Positions 17,075 to 25,698 of a DNA stretch of 64,000 nt are shown here, piece by piece. The position numbers and the translations under genes are program-made. The stretch's first letter is position 1, and every line of letters begins with the position of its first letter. The DNA comes from Aquabacterium humicola (GTDB taxonomy: Bacteria; Pseudomonadota; Gammaproteobacteria; Burkholderiales; Burkholderiaceae_C). The stretch covers positions 806,001 to 870,000 of the forward strand of contig NZ_JARGNB010000001.1 in NCBI RefSeq assembly GCF_030167915.1, in the 5' to 3' direction. The notes beneath the pieces were generated by a model, which saw only the letters and a program-made list of their open reading frames with translations, was not told the origin of the DNA and did no database searches.

Positions 17075-18096
17075 CACTTGCAGGCGGCCGGCGCATCGGC
17101 CGCGTTGACGCCCTTGCACAGCTCGGCCTTGCCGATGTGCCCGGCCTTGATGACGACGTCGAGGTTGGCGCGCGTGATCGGCACCGCCTTCAGGAACATT
17201 GCGTCCATCGTCAGCTTCTTCTCGCCGCCGGACCACTTGGTGGCGCCGGCCACCGGCTTGCCGGCGGCCATCTGCAGCGCGGCCTTGGCGGCCTCGCGGC
17301 CGAGGTCGCGCGCGTCCTTCCACACTGACACCGTCTGCGTGCCCAGCGCCACGCGGTTCAGCGCCGCATGGTCGCCGTCCTGGCCCGAGACCGGCACGCC
17401 CTTGAGGCCGCGCGCGGACAGCGCCGCGATCACGCCGCCGGCGGTGCCGTCGTTGCTGGCGACCACGGCATCCACCTTGCCGCCGGCGCGCGTGAGGATC
17501 TGCTCCATGTTGCGCTGCGCCACCTCGGGCTTCCAACCTTCGGTGTACTCCTCGCCGACGATCTTCACGTCGCCCTTCCTGATCGCCGCCTCCAGCACCT
17601 CCTGCTGGCCGGCGCGCAGGAAGTCGGCGTTGGGGTCGGTCGGCGAGCCCTTGATCATCACGTACTGGCCCTTCGGCTTCGCCGCGAAGACGCCGCGCGC
17701 CTGCATGCGCCCCACCTCCTTGTTGTCGAAGGTGATGTAGAAGACGCCGGGCGCCTCGATCAGGCGGTCGTAGGCGATGACCGGGATGTTGCGTGCCTTC
17801 GCCTTGGCGATGGCCGGCTGGATCGCGTCCTTGTCCATCGCCAGCACGATCAGCACCTTGGCGCCCTTGGCGATCAGGCTGTCGATGTCACCCAGCTGCT
17901 TTTCCGGCGAGCCGCCGGCATCCGCGCTGACGTAGCTGGCGCCGGCCTTGACCAGCTCGTCCTTGATGGCCTTCTCGTCGGTCTTCCAGCGCTCTTCCTG
18001 GAAGTTGGACCAGCTCACGCCGACCGTCTGGGCCTGGGCGCCGAAGGCCAGGCCGGCGAGCGTCGCGGCCAGCAAGTGCTTGGTGGGGGTCTTCAT
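17074..18096 (-). CDS. xylF: Periplasmic D-xylose-binding protein
   Basis: A 340-residue periplasmic binding protein; ATG 18096 follows AGGAG and a signal peptide with cleavage near AQA-Q at about residue 22. It closely follows recalled XylF sequence: [53 protein letters not shown] and [14 protein letters not shown]. These cover the hinge and both ligand-facing lobes. Xylose is the side-chain sugar removed by the GH31 enzyme encoded at 33033, so its position at the end of the receptor operon is functionally sensible. Two cysteines near the C terminus could form a disulfide. Confidence 0.9.
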   Translation of the reverse strand: MKTPTKHLLAATLAGLAFGAQAQTVGVSWSNFQEERWKTDEKAIKDELVKAGASYVSADAGGSPEKQLGDIDSLIAKGAKVLIVLAMDKDAIQPAIAKAKARNIPVIAYDRLIEAPGVFYITFDNKEVGRMQARGVFAAKPKGQYVMIKGSPTDPNADFLRAGQQEVLEAAIRKGDVKIVGEEYTEGWKPEVAQRNMEQILTRAGGKVDAVVASNDGTAGGVIAALSARGLKGVPVSGQDGDHAALNRVALGTQTVSVWKDARDLGREAAKAALQMAAGKPVAGATKWSGGEKKLTMDAMFLKAVPITRANLDVVIKAGHIGKAELCKGVNAADAPAACK

Positions 18097-18181
18097 GGCA
18101 GATCTCCTGCAGAGGGACAAGGGAAGCGCCGACGCGCAGCGTGAGCCGCGCGCCGCGAGGGGTCAAGGGGGACGAACCGCG

Positions 18182-21100
18182 TCACCGCGCGGCCGCCCGC
18201 GCCGCTGCGGGCACGGCGGGCGCGGCCTCGCTGTCGTCCAGCGAGCGCAGGTACTCGACCAGCGCGTCGCGGTCCGCTGCGGACAGCGCGCGCGTGGCGC
18301 CATGCCCGCCCGCGATCACGTCGCGCAATGTCGCGGCCTGCCCGTTGTGGAAGAAGGCGCGTGCGTTCCACAGCCCGTACAGCGTGGGCGTGTCGAAGCC
18401 GATGCCGGCCAGCGCCTGCCCGATGCCGCGGCCGGACGAGGGCTGGATCGTGCCGACGTCATGCCGCAGGCCGTCGCGCATCGTCGCGCCGGCGTGGCAG
18501 CTCGCGCAGCGCAGCGAGTCGAAGAGCTGCTGTCCGCGCAGCGCGTGCACGCTCAGGCGGCCGTCCGCCAGCCGCGCCGGGCTGCGGCCGTGGCGCGACA
18601 GCGAGCCAAGGTAGGCCGCGAGGTCGTCGAGGTCGCGGCTGAGCCCCGCCTTCGGCGCACCCAGCGGGTCCGACGTGGCCTCGAAATCGGCGTTGCTCAT
18701 GAAGCCCGCGCCGCCGAAGGCCTGGCGGATGTCGTGCTCGAAGTCCTGCAGCTCGTCGAAGTTCGCGCTCCAGTGCACGCGGCCATGGCCCAGGCCCTGG
18801 CGGCCGAGCAGGCTGGGGGTGCGGCGCAGCCCCTCGCCGCGCTGCGTGAAGTCCCACACCATGCCGTCGTCGCCGCCATCGGCATGGCAGCTGGCGCAGG
18901 ACATGTAGTTGTCGCGGCTCATGCGCCGGTCCGCCGCGTTGTAGAACAGCCGCTTGCCGCGCAGCACGGCCTCGGCCAGCGGCTCGGTCGCCACCGCGGC
19001 CACCGTGGCCAGCGGCCTCGCAGCGAAGGACTGGCCCGACAGCACCACCGCGATGTCGTACGCCGCCACCGAGCGGCCGAGGAAGTTGTTGACGAACAGG
19101 CGCTGGCGCCCGGCGTCGACGTGCAGGCCGTGCGGTGCCCGGTCGGTCGTGATCTCGCCGCGCACCGAGCGGTCGAAGGCATCGACGATCGCGACGCGGT
19201 TGCCCTCCATCTGCGCGACGAACAGGTAGTCGCCGTTCGGCGACCAGGCCGCCGCACGCGCCGGCGCCCGGTCGTTGAAGTCGAGCTGCGCGTCGAACAG
19301 CTCCACCGCCGCCGGCTGCAACGCGATCTGCGAGACGATCGAGCGCACGGTGGTGTCGTGCTCGAGCGGGCGGCCGTCGCGGAACAGGCCACCGGCGATG
19401 TTGTCCTTCTTCGAGGGCAGCGCCGCCCGCCGGCCGTCCGGCGAGATGAGCACCTGGTGCAGGTAGTTCGGCACCCCGCGGGCGCGGTTCTCGGCGTCGA
19501 CGGTCGTCCTGTCGACCCGCAGCCGGAGGGTCTGCCGCAGCGCCAGCGTCCGGCCCTGGGCACCCAGCGACACGCGATGCACCTGGCCGCCGTCCATGCG
19601 CGAGCGGAAGCGGGTCACCAGGGCCTGCGCCGAATCGGCGGTGACGGCGATGCCGCGCACATCGTCGGTCAGCGCCAGCAGTGCGCGCATCGCCCCGCTG
19701 GCGGGGTCGAAGCTCATCAGGCTCGAACGGCCCTCGAGCGTGACGAGGCCCGTGCGCCCGTCCGGCGTGAACACGATGCCGTGCGGCGCGCTGCCATAGG
19801 GCAGCGGAACGCTGGTGGACAGCTGGCCATCCGCCGCGCGCAGCGCGACCAGCTTGTCCTCGCCCTGCACGGCCACCCAGACACGGCCGTCCGGTGCCAC
19901 GGCCAGCGTGCGCGGTTCGGTGCCGACGCGCGTCTCCCAGGTCTTGGCGAGCGTGGTCGCGTCGATCGCGGTGACCGTGCCGCTGTCCGGGTTGACGCTG
20001 TAGACCCGCGTCGCATCGCCCGTGATGTTGCTGCTGTGCGTGGGCGCCAGCGCGGTGGGCGGATGGATGACCGTGCGGCGGAACGCATGCGTCGACTGCG
20101 CGCCGTCGGCGGTGCGCACCGTCAGCACCACGGTGTGGTGGCCGGGCGCCTTGAAGCGGTGCGTGGCCCGCAGCGTGGCGGAGAAGGCGGTGGGCGGCGA
20201 ACCGTCGCCGAAGCTCCAGCGGTACCGCGCGCCCGGGCGTGCCAGCGCGACCGGATCGAAGACTGCCGGCGCGTTCACGTGCAGCGTCTGCGCGTCGGCG
20301 GGGTCGGCGATGCGCATCGCCTGCTGGCCGCCGGGCCGTGGCGCGCGTGCGGCGGCCTCGACCTGCGGAGCTGTCGTGAACTGCGCGCTGAACGCCTTGG
20401 TGATGGCATTGCCGGCGTAGTCGCGCAGGCCGCCGGCCGGCACGAGCACCTCGTACGTGGTGTCCGGCGACAGCGGCACGGCCGGCGCGAAGTTGACCAG
20501 CCCCAGCTGCACGCTGTAGGTGCCGGCCAGCGGCGCGCCGCCGCGCGGACGCACGATGAAGCTGGACGCGCCGATGCTCTCCGGCAGGATGTTGTCGGAC
20601 AGCGCGATGCCGATGCGCGAGCTCGTCGCCTGGTGGCGCGCGCCGTCGCGCGGCGAGACCTGTCGCACCTGCGGCGGCGTGGTGTCCGGCCGGCGGTCGT
20701 GCACGATGAAGCCGCTGCCGTTGCCGTGGTCGTTGCCGATGAACAGCAGGTTGCCCATCGGCGTCACCTGCCCGTGGTCGGAGTGGCGCGCCTGATCGGA
20801 GCCTTCGGGGAACAGGCCGCCCACGCCGACCTGGACGTGGTGCAGCGGATCGCTCACGTCCACCTTGTGGACCTTTTCCTGCGCACCCTGGAATACGAAC
20901 GCATCCTGCGTGGCGCAGTACAGCTGCTCGTCCGCCTGCAGCCGCTTGTCCTGCGCGACGAAGCGCGCCGGATCGCTCAGGTCGTAGCTGAACATGCGCG
21001 CCCCGCGGCCACGCACCGCCCCGTAGAGCGTGCGGCCGTCGAAGCAGGTGGCGTAGTAGAACGGCAGCGCACCGACGGTGTCGAGCAGCCGCGGGTCCAA

Positions 21101-21949
21101 CGGATCGGAGATGTCCAGGCTGGCCAGGCCCGAGGCCGCTTCCATCGAGCTCAGCACCAGGTGGTTGCCCAGCGTGAAGACGGGCCCGATCCGGAAGCCG
21201 CCGAGCTCGCCGGTGGGCACCGGGTTCGGCCGGCCCTCGCCGCGCTCGGCGAGCACCGGCTTGGTGGGGTCGCGCGCGTCGACGATGTACAGGCCGTCTT
21301 CGGCGGACGCGACGTAGACGTAGGGCGCCTGCCACCACAGCTGCCAGGTGACGTTGGAGTAGTCGCCGCCGTGCACCGTCGGCAGCGCGAGCTTGCTGAC
21401 CTGGCGGATGTCATCGATGTCGGTGAAGTCCCAGAACTCGATGCCGCGGGTGCTGGGCACGACGATGAGCGTGCGCCCGTCGATGGTCGCCTGCCCGATG
21501 GCGTGCGGCTCGCGGAACTCCGCGGTGCGGCCGGTGGGCTCGTAGATCCGCTTCACCAGCCGCGGGCTTCGCGGGTTGGAGACGTCGTAGACGAGGAAAC
21601 CGCCGGGCGGGTAGCCGCTGTCGGGGGCGAACATCACCACGAACCAGCCGTTGACCATCAGGCCGACGTTGGTGCCGAAGTCCTTGCGCCCCGGGTGGCG
21701 GAACGGCATCTCGCCATCGCCCGCTCCGGGCGCGCTCTCGGTCTTGATCATCGAGAGCGGCCCGAACAGCTCGGCCTCGGTGTACGCGAGGTTGCCCAGG
21801 CCGGGCCCTTGCGCGGCCTGGCCGCCGGCCCGCGGCGCGACCGGGCTCGTGGCGGAGAGCGCCGCGTGGGCCAGCACCAGCGCCAGCACGCTCGCCAGCG
21901 TGGCGGCCGCCGTCCGGATGTGCCTCATCGATCGGACCTTCGTCAGCAT
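18182..21949 (-). CDS. Exported multidomain protein: LVIVD propeller, Ig-like, PKD, second beta-propeller and di-heme cytochrome c
   Basis: A 1255-residue exported protein; ATG 21949 follows GAGGTGA and starts 4 bases after the GH9 stop. In order: signal peptide (about 1-33); LVIVD-type repeats (about 55-410; units such as GLYIVDARDPTKPVLAE and GLASLDISDPLDPRLLD); an SbsA-like Ig domain (about 425-525); a PKD domain (about 545-635; YRWSFGDGSPP); a YVTN/YncE-like propeller (about 640-965); and a cytochrome c-peroxidase/MauG-like end with two CxxCH sites, C1018-H1022 and C1148-H1152. Two covalent hemes imply periplasmic or surface electron transfer. Substrate and partner are unknown. Its place between GH9 and xylF suggests a role in polysaccharide attack or redox chemistry. 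Confidence 0.85.
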   Translation of the reverse strand: MLTKVRSMRHIRTAAATLASVLALVLAHAALSATSPVAPRAGGQAAQGPGLGNLAYTEAELFGPLSMIKTESAPGAGDGEMPFRHPGRKDFGTNVGLMVNGWFVVMFAPDSGYPPGGFLVYDVSNPRSPRLVKRIYEPTGRTAEFREPHAIGQATIDGRTLIVVPSTRGIEFWDFTDIDDIRQVSKLALPTVHGGDYSNVTWQLWWQAPYVYVASAEDGLYIVDARDPTKPVLAERGEGRPNPVPTGELGGFRIGPVFTLGNHLVLSSMEAASGLASLDISDPLDPRLLDTVGALPFYYATCFDGRTLYGAVRGRGARMFSYDLSDPARFVAQDKRLQADEQLYCATQDAFVFQGAQEKVHKVDVSDPLHHVQVGVGGLFPEGSDQARHSDHGQVTPMGNLLFIGNDHGNGSGFIVHDRRPDTTPPQVRQVSPRDGARHQATSSRIGIALSDNILPESIGASSFIVRPRGGAPLAGTYSVQLGLVNFAPAVPLSPDTTYEVLVPAGGLRDYAGNAITKAFSAQFTTAPQVEAAARAPRPGGQQAMRIADPADAQTLHVNAPAVFDPVALARPGARYRWSFGDGSPPTAFSATLRATHRFKAPGHHTVVLTVRTADGAQSTHAFRRTVIHPPTALAPTHSSNITGDATRVYSVNPDSGTVTAIDATTLAKTWETRVGTEPRTLAVAPDGRVWVAVQGEDKLVALRAADGQLSTSVPLPYGSAPHGIVFTPDGRTGLVTLEGRSSLMSFDPASGAMRALLALTDDVRGIAVTADSAQALVTRFRSRMDGGQVHRVSLGAQGRTLALRQTLRLRVDRTTVDAENRARGVPNYLHQVLISPDGRRAALPSKKDNIAGGLFRDGRPLEHDTTVRSIVSQIALQPAAVELFDAQLDFNDRAPARAAAWSPNGDYLFVAQMEGNRVAIVDAFDRSVRGEITTDRAPHGLHVDAGRQRLFVNNFLGRSVAAYDIAVVLSGQSFAARPLATVAAVATEPLAEAVLRGKRLFYNAADRRMSRDNYMSCASCHADGGDDGMVWDFTQRGEGLRRTPSLLGRQGLGHGRVHWSANFDELQDFEHDIRQAFGGAGFMSNADFEATSDPLGAPKAGLSRDLDDLAAYLGSLSRHGRSPARLADGRLSVHALRGQQLFDSLRCASCHAGATMRDGLRHDVGTIQPSSGRGIGQALAGIGFDTPTLYGLWNARAFFHNGQAATLRDVIAGGHGATRALSAADRDALVEYLRSLDDSEAAPAVPAAARAAAR

Positions 21950-21953
21950 CGGC

Positions 21954-24125
21954 TCACCTCACGAAACGCGCCAGCAGCCGGATATAGGCCGACTGGTAGC
22001 CGTTGGAGTTCTCGCTGATCGGCCAGGAGTTCAGCGGCCAGCCGTCGTTGAAATCGAGGTAGGACTTCTGCGCCGGCTGACCGTAGGGCGGCGTCGGACG
22101 GCTCGAACCGCAGGCCGTCGAGACACCGGGGCAGCGCGAGTCCCAGTCCCACTGGTTGTAGTTCGGGCCGCCGGTGACGATGCCCGGTGCGGGGCCGTAG
22201 GTCGAGGTCTTGGCGCTGTCCCACAACGCGCTGCCGTCGCTGAACCAGGAGTGGAAGATCTGGTTGACCGAGTTCTCGGCGCCGAAGCTCACCATGTTCG
22301 TGAGGTAGGCCTTGCCGAGCGGGTTCACGCCGTGCAGGTAATGCAGGTAGCCGGCGGCGGCGGCGGACACCTGGTCCGCGGTGTGGCGGCTGATGCCGTA
22401 GAAGGTCTCGGCCGCGAACAACGTGCCGCCCAGCGCCTTCACCGCATTGCTGCCCCAGGTGTAGTCGGTGATGTAGGCGCGGTACGGGTCGCGCTGCGAG
22501 TCGACCGCGCCCCAGCCGCCGTAGTCGCTGCGCCCCCACAGGTCGAGGAAGCGCGTGCGGATGTTGCTCGCCACGCCGGCGGTGGCACCGGGCAGCGCCG
22601 CGTAGTACAGCAGCTGGTGCGCATGGCCCGCGTTGAAGGCCGACAGGTACCACTGCGCGAACATCGGCGTGATGGTGTAGCTGGCATCGACGACGTCGCG
22701 GTAGCTCGCTTCACCGGTGGCCGCGAACAGCTTGATGGCCGCGTACAGGCGCAGCTCGGCACGGCCGGCGTCGTCGGTCTCCTGCTGGCCGGCGCCCAGG
22801 CCGGCGGTGCCGCTGGCCTCGTCGTTGTTGCGGAAGACGACGTTGGGGTTGGCCGCCGCCCAGGCCCAGGCGCGCCGCGCCCGCGCCAGCAGGTCGGCAG
22901 CGTAGGTGTTCATCGCCGCGTTGTTGAGGCTGCCGAAGACCTTGGCGCCGTGCGCATAGGCCGCGGCCGCGGCCAGCGTGGCGGAAGTGCTGGCATCGCC
23001 GTAATAACTCGGACCGGTGGCGGCCGACGGCGGGCTGGCATGCGACACGCCCTGGATGGACAGCACCGAGCCGTCGCTGTTCTGCATGCGCACCAGCCAG
23101 TCCAGGCCCCACTTCACTTCGTCGAGCAGGTCGGGCAGGCCGTTGTACGACTCGGGCAGGTTGAAGTCGTCGGTCCAGACGCCGGGGTTCTGGCTGTAGG
23201 CCTCCAGCAGGTCCTGCACGTAGCCGGCCGTCCAGCTGGTGTACTTGTTGAAGTCGCCCGCGTCGTACCAGCCGCCGCGCAGGTCGCGCGCGGTGGCGGC
23301 GTTGTTCCTGTCGAGGTAGCGGCGCGCCTGCGTGTCCTGCCCGGCCTTCAGGTGGCTGGCGCCATCGGCCCAGCCCGCGCCGGCCTGTGCCGCGTTCTTG
23401 GCCTGGCCCGCGCGCTGGTAGAAGAAGGTCCGCACCGCCTGCACCAGCACGTTGCGGTAGAGGTTGTCGCCGATCTCGAAGCGCGCGGAGCGCTGGTTGC
23501 GGTCGACGTCGACGATCTCGTAGGTGCCGGGCGCGGTGACCTGGCTGAAGTCGAAGCTCCACGCCTGGTCGCCCGACGACTCGTCGATCTGCCGGTCCTT
23601 CCACTCCTGGGGCCACCACTCGTAGGCCACCGCGCCGGTGGCCGCGTTCACCACCTGCAGCCGGCCGGGCCAGTAGAACTCGCTGCTGTCGTAGCCGACG
23701 CGCGGCCAGCGCAGCACCGCCACCTTCTTCATCGTCGGCAGGTAGCCGAACTGGTCGACCAGGATGTACTTGCCGGCGTTGGCGGCCATCGCCGGCCAGA
23801 CGGTGAAGTTGTACGCCTGCACCGTGCGGGCGCCGCAGCTGTTGGTATAGGTGGCCGTGGCGGTGCAGCTCGCGGTGAGCTTGAGCGTCTGTTCGCGCGA
23901 CGAGCCCGAGGCCCCGCAGCCGCTCCACGACCAGCTGCCGCTGATCGGCTGCGGCCCGAGCACGACGGTGGACCCGGCGTTCAGCGTGGCCGAGGACTTC
24001 ACGGCCCAGGCATTGGTGCCGTTGAGGTTGAGGTACGGGGTGACGGCGCTGGGCTGGCACGTCTGCGCCCAGGCAGGCGCGCTCAGGGCTGCCAACAAAA
24101 GCAGCACGCTCTTCCTGATCTTCAC
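21954..24125 (-). CDS. Secreted glycoside hydrolase family 9 (endoglucanase/xyloglucanase)
   Basis: A 723-residue exported enzyme starting at GTG 24125, six bases after GGAG, with a signal peptide ending near AWA-Q at about residue 21. An N-terminal ~90-residue Cys-containing module precedes a CelD-type Ig-like domain (ILVDQFGYLPTMKKVAVLR) and the GH9 (alpha/alpha)6 catalytic domain. The catalytic Asp pair is D288 and D291 in GWYDAGDFNKY; the proton donor is probably E705 in SENSNGYQSAYI. It would cut beta-1,4-glucan backbones outside the inner membrane. It follows the halogenase by 58 bases. The variant final motif compared with the second GH9 (TNEVAINWN) suggests a distinct subfamily. Confidence 0.88.
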   Translation of the reverse strand: MKIRKSVLLLLAALSAPAWAQTCQPSAVTPYLNLNGTNAWAVKSSATLNAGSTVVLGPQPISGSWSWSGCGASGSSREQTLKLTASCTATATYTNSCGARTVQAYNFTVWPAMAANAGKYILVDQFGYLPTMKKVAVLRWPRVGYDSSEFYWPGRLQVVNAATGAVAYEWWPQEWKDRQIDESSGDQAWSFDFSQVTAPGTYEIVDVDRNQRSARFEIGDNLYRNVLVQAVRTFFYQRAGQAKNAAQAGAGWADGASHLKAGQDTQARRYLDRNNAATARDLRGGWYDAGDFNKYTSWTAGYVQDLLEAYSQNPGVWTDDFNLPESYNGLPDLLDEVKWGLDWLVRMQNSDGSVLSIQGVSHASPPSAATGPSYYGDASTSATLAAAAAYAHGAKVFGSLNNAAMNTYAADLLARARRAWAWAAANPNVVFRNNDEASGTAGLGAGQQETDDAGRAELRLYAAIKLFAATGEASYRDVVDASYTITPMFAQWYLSAFNAGHAHQLLYYAALPGATAGVASNIRTRFLDLWGRSDYGGWGAVDSQRDPYRAYITDYTWGSNAVKALGGTLFAAETFYGISRHTADQVSAAAAGYLHYLHGVNPLGKAYLTNMVSFGAENSVNQIFHSWFSDGSALWDSAKTSTYGPAPGIVTGGPNYNQWDWDSRCPGVSTACGSSRPTPPYGQPAQKSYLDFNDGWPLNSWPISENSNGYQSAYIRLLARFVR

Positions 24126-24183
24126 GGGAGTCTCCGTTGTATTGCAGGTCGGCCCTTGCCGGGATGGCTGCGGCCGGTCCCCG

Positions 24184-25659
24184 TCAGCGCAGCACCTGCT
24201 GCAGCGTGCGGTGGTGCGCAGGCAGCCGCTCCACCGTCGCGGCGATGCCGTCGCGCCGCGACGCCAGCGCACGCACCGCCCGGTCGAAGGGCACTTCGGC
24301 GTGCACCGGGTCGTCCCGCTCGGGCCAGTGGTCCATGCCGGCCAGCACGGCGAGCCAGCTGGTGGCGTCGAAGCCTTCCTCGTCGGCCTGGTGAAGCAGG
24401 CCGTGGCGGCGCCAGGCGTCGAGCTTGAAGGCCAGCGTCTCGGGCAGTTCCATGCTCGCGACGTGGCGCCACAGCGCGCTGTCGCGCCGGCGCGTGAGGC
24501 AGTAGTGCAGGATGATGAAGTCGCGGATGCGCGCGAAGCGCCGCACCGCCCCTTCGTTGTAGTCCTCGCGGTCCGAGGCGACCAGCGGCCGCCCGCTGGT
24601 CAGCAGCGTCATCAACCGGCCGATGCCGTCCTGGACCAGGTAGATGCTGGTCGACTCCAGCGGCTCCAGGAAACCCGAGGACAGGCCGACCGCGACCACG
24701 TTGTGCACCCAGAAGCGACGCCGGTGGCCGGTGGCAAAGCGCAGCAGCCGCGGCTCGGCCACCGGCGGGCCGTCCAGCTGCGCCATCAGCTGCTCGCGTG
24801 CACGGTCGGCGTCGATGAAGCGGCTGCTGAAGACGTGGCCGTGGCCGGTGCGGCTTTGCAGCGGGATGCGCCAGGCCCAGCCGCCTTCGAGCGCGGTGGC
24901 GCGGGTGTAGGGGGTCAGCTCGTCGCCCGCGCGTTCGCAGGGGCAGGCCCAGGCGCTGTCGACCGGCAGCCAGTGGCTGTAGTCGACGAAGGGCTCGTCG
25001 AGCGTGCGGCCCAGCAGCAGCGAGCCGAAGCCCGAGCAGTCGATGAACAGGTCGCCCTCGATGCGCCGGCCGTCGGCCAGCACCAGCGCGGCGACGCCGC
25101 CGTCGTCGCGCCGCACCACGTCGACGATGCGGCCGGTGGTGTGGCGCGCGCCGCGCTCGATCGCCAGCCTGCGCAGGAAGGCCGCGTACTGCACCGCATC
25201 GAAGTGGTAGGCGTACTTGAACTGCGCGTTGTCCTCGTCGGGCAGCACGAAGCGGCCCTTCATCGCCATCACCGTCGGCACGCACTGCAGGCCCAGCGGC
25301 TCGTCGAGGCCCACCCGCCGGTGCTGCGCCCACAGCGTCTGCGAGCCGAAGAGGTTGCCGAAGTGGCCGAAGGTGTGGAAGTAGTCGCGGCCGCGCTCGA
25401 GCCAGTCGCAGAACCGGATGCCGAGCTTGTAGGTGCCGTTGGTCGCGCGCAGGAACTCGCGCTCGTCGATGCCGACGAGCCGGTTGTACTCGCGGATCGA
25501 CGGGAACGTGGCCTCGCCGACGCCGATGATGCCGATCTCCTCGGACTCCACCACCGCCACCGTGCTGCGCCCGCGCAGTCCGGTGGCGATGGCGGTGGCG
25601 GTCATCCAGCCGGCGCTGCCGCCGCCGACGACGACGATGCGATCGAACTTCGGAACCAT
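24184..25659 (-). CDS. Flavin-dependent tryptophan-halogenase family protein
   Basis: A 491-residue FAD-dependent protein of the PrnA/RebH family. FAD binding is by GGGSAGW (residues 12-18), the catalytic lysine equivalent of PrnA K79 is K78 in TNGTYKLG, the WxWxIP barrier motif is WAWRIP, and FLEPLESTSIYL carries the second active-site Glu/Ser region. AGGAGG precedes the ATG. Members of this family are often found beside TonB-dependent receptors in polysaccharide loci of alpha- and gammaproteobacteria, where their substrate is unknown. All visible key residues are intact, so a catalytically competent enzyme is likely. Whether it halogenates anything here is open. Confidence 0.9.
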   Translation of the reverse strand: MVPKFDRIVVVGGGSAGWMTATAIATGLRGRSTVAVVESEEIGIIGVGEATFPSIREYNRLVGIDEREFLRATNGTYKLGIRFCDWLERGRDYFHTFGHFGNLFGSQTLWAQHRRVGLDEPLGLQCVPTVMAMKGRFVLPDEDNAQFKYAYHFDAVQYAAFLRRLAIERGARHTTGRIVDVVRRDDGGVAALVLADGRRIEGDLFIDCSGFGSLLLGRTLDEPFVDYSHWLPVDSAWACPCERAGDELTPYTRATALEGGWAWRIPLQSRTGHGHVFSSRFIDADRAREQLMAQLDGPPVAEPRLLRFATGHRRRFWVHNVVAVGLSSGFLEPLESTSIYLVQDGIGRLMTLLTSGRPLVASDREDYNEGAVRRFARIRDFIILHYCLTRRRDSALWRHVASMELPETLAFKLDAWRRHGLLHQADEEGFDATSWLAVLAGMDHWPERDDPVHAEVPFDRAVRALASRRDGIAATVERLPAHHRTLQQVLR

Positions 25660-25698
25660 GGTCCTCCTCGGCGCGGCACGGCGGCCTGTCGGCCTCGA

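Noticed and set aside
18459-21338. A 959-codon alternative - strand frame within the propeller/cytochrome gene
   Set aside because: Arg/Ala/Gly-rich translation without motifs; it is a frame-shifted shadow of the real gene.
17948-22018. A 1356-codon open frame on the + strand opposite the propeller/cytochrome gene
   Set aside because: No recognisable domain or signal and skewed composition. The opposite strand encodes heme motifs, LVIVD and PKD domains.
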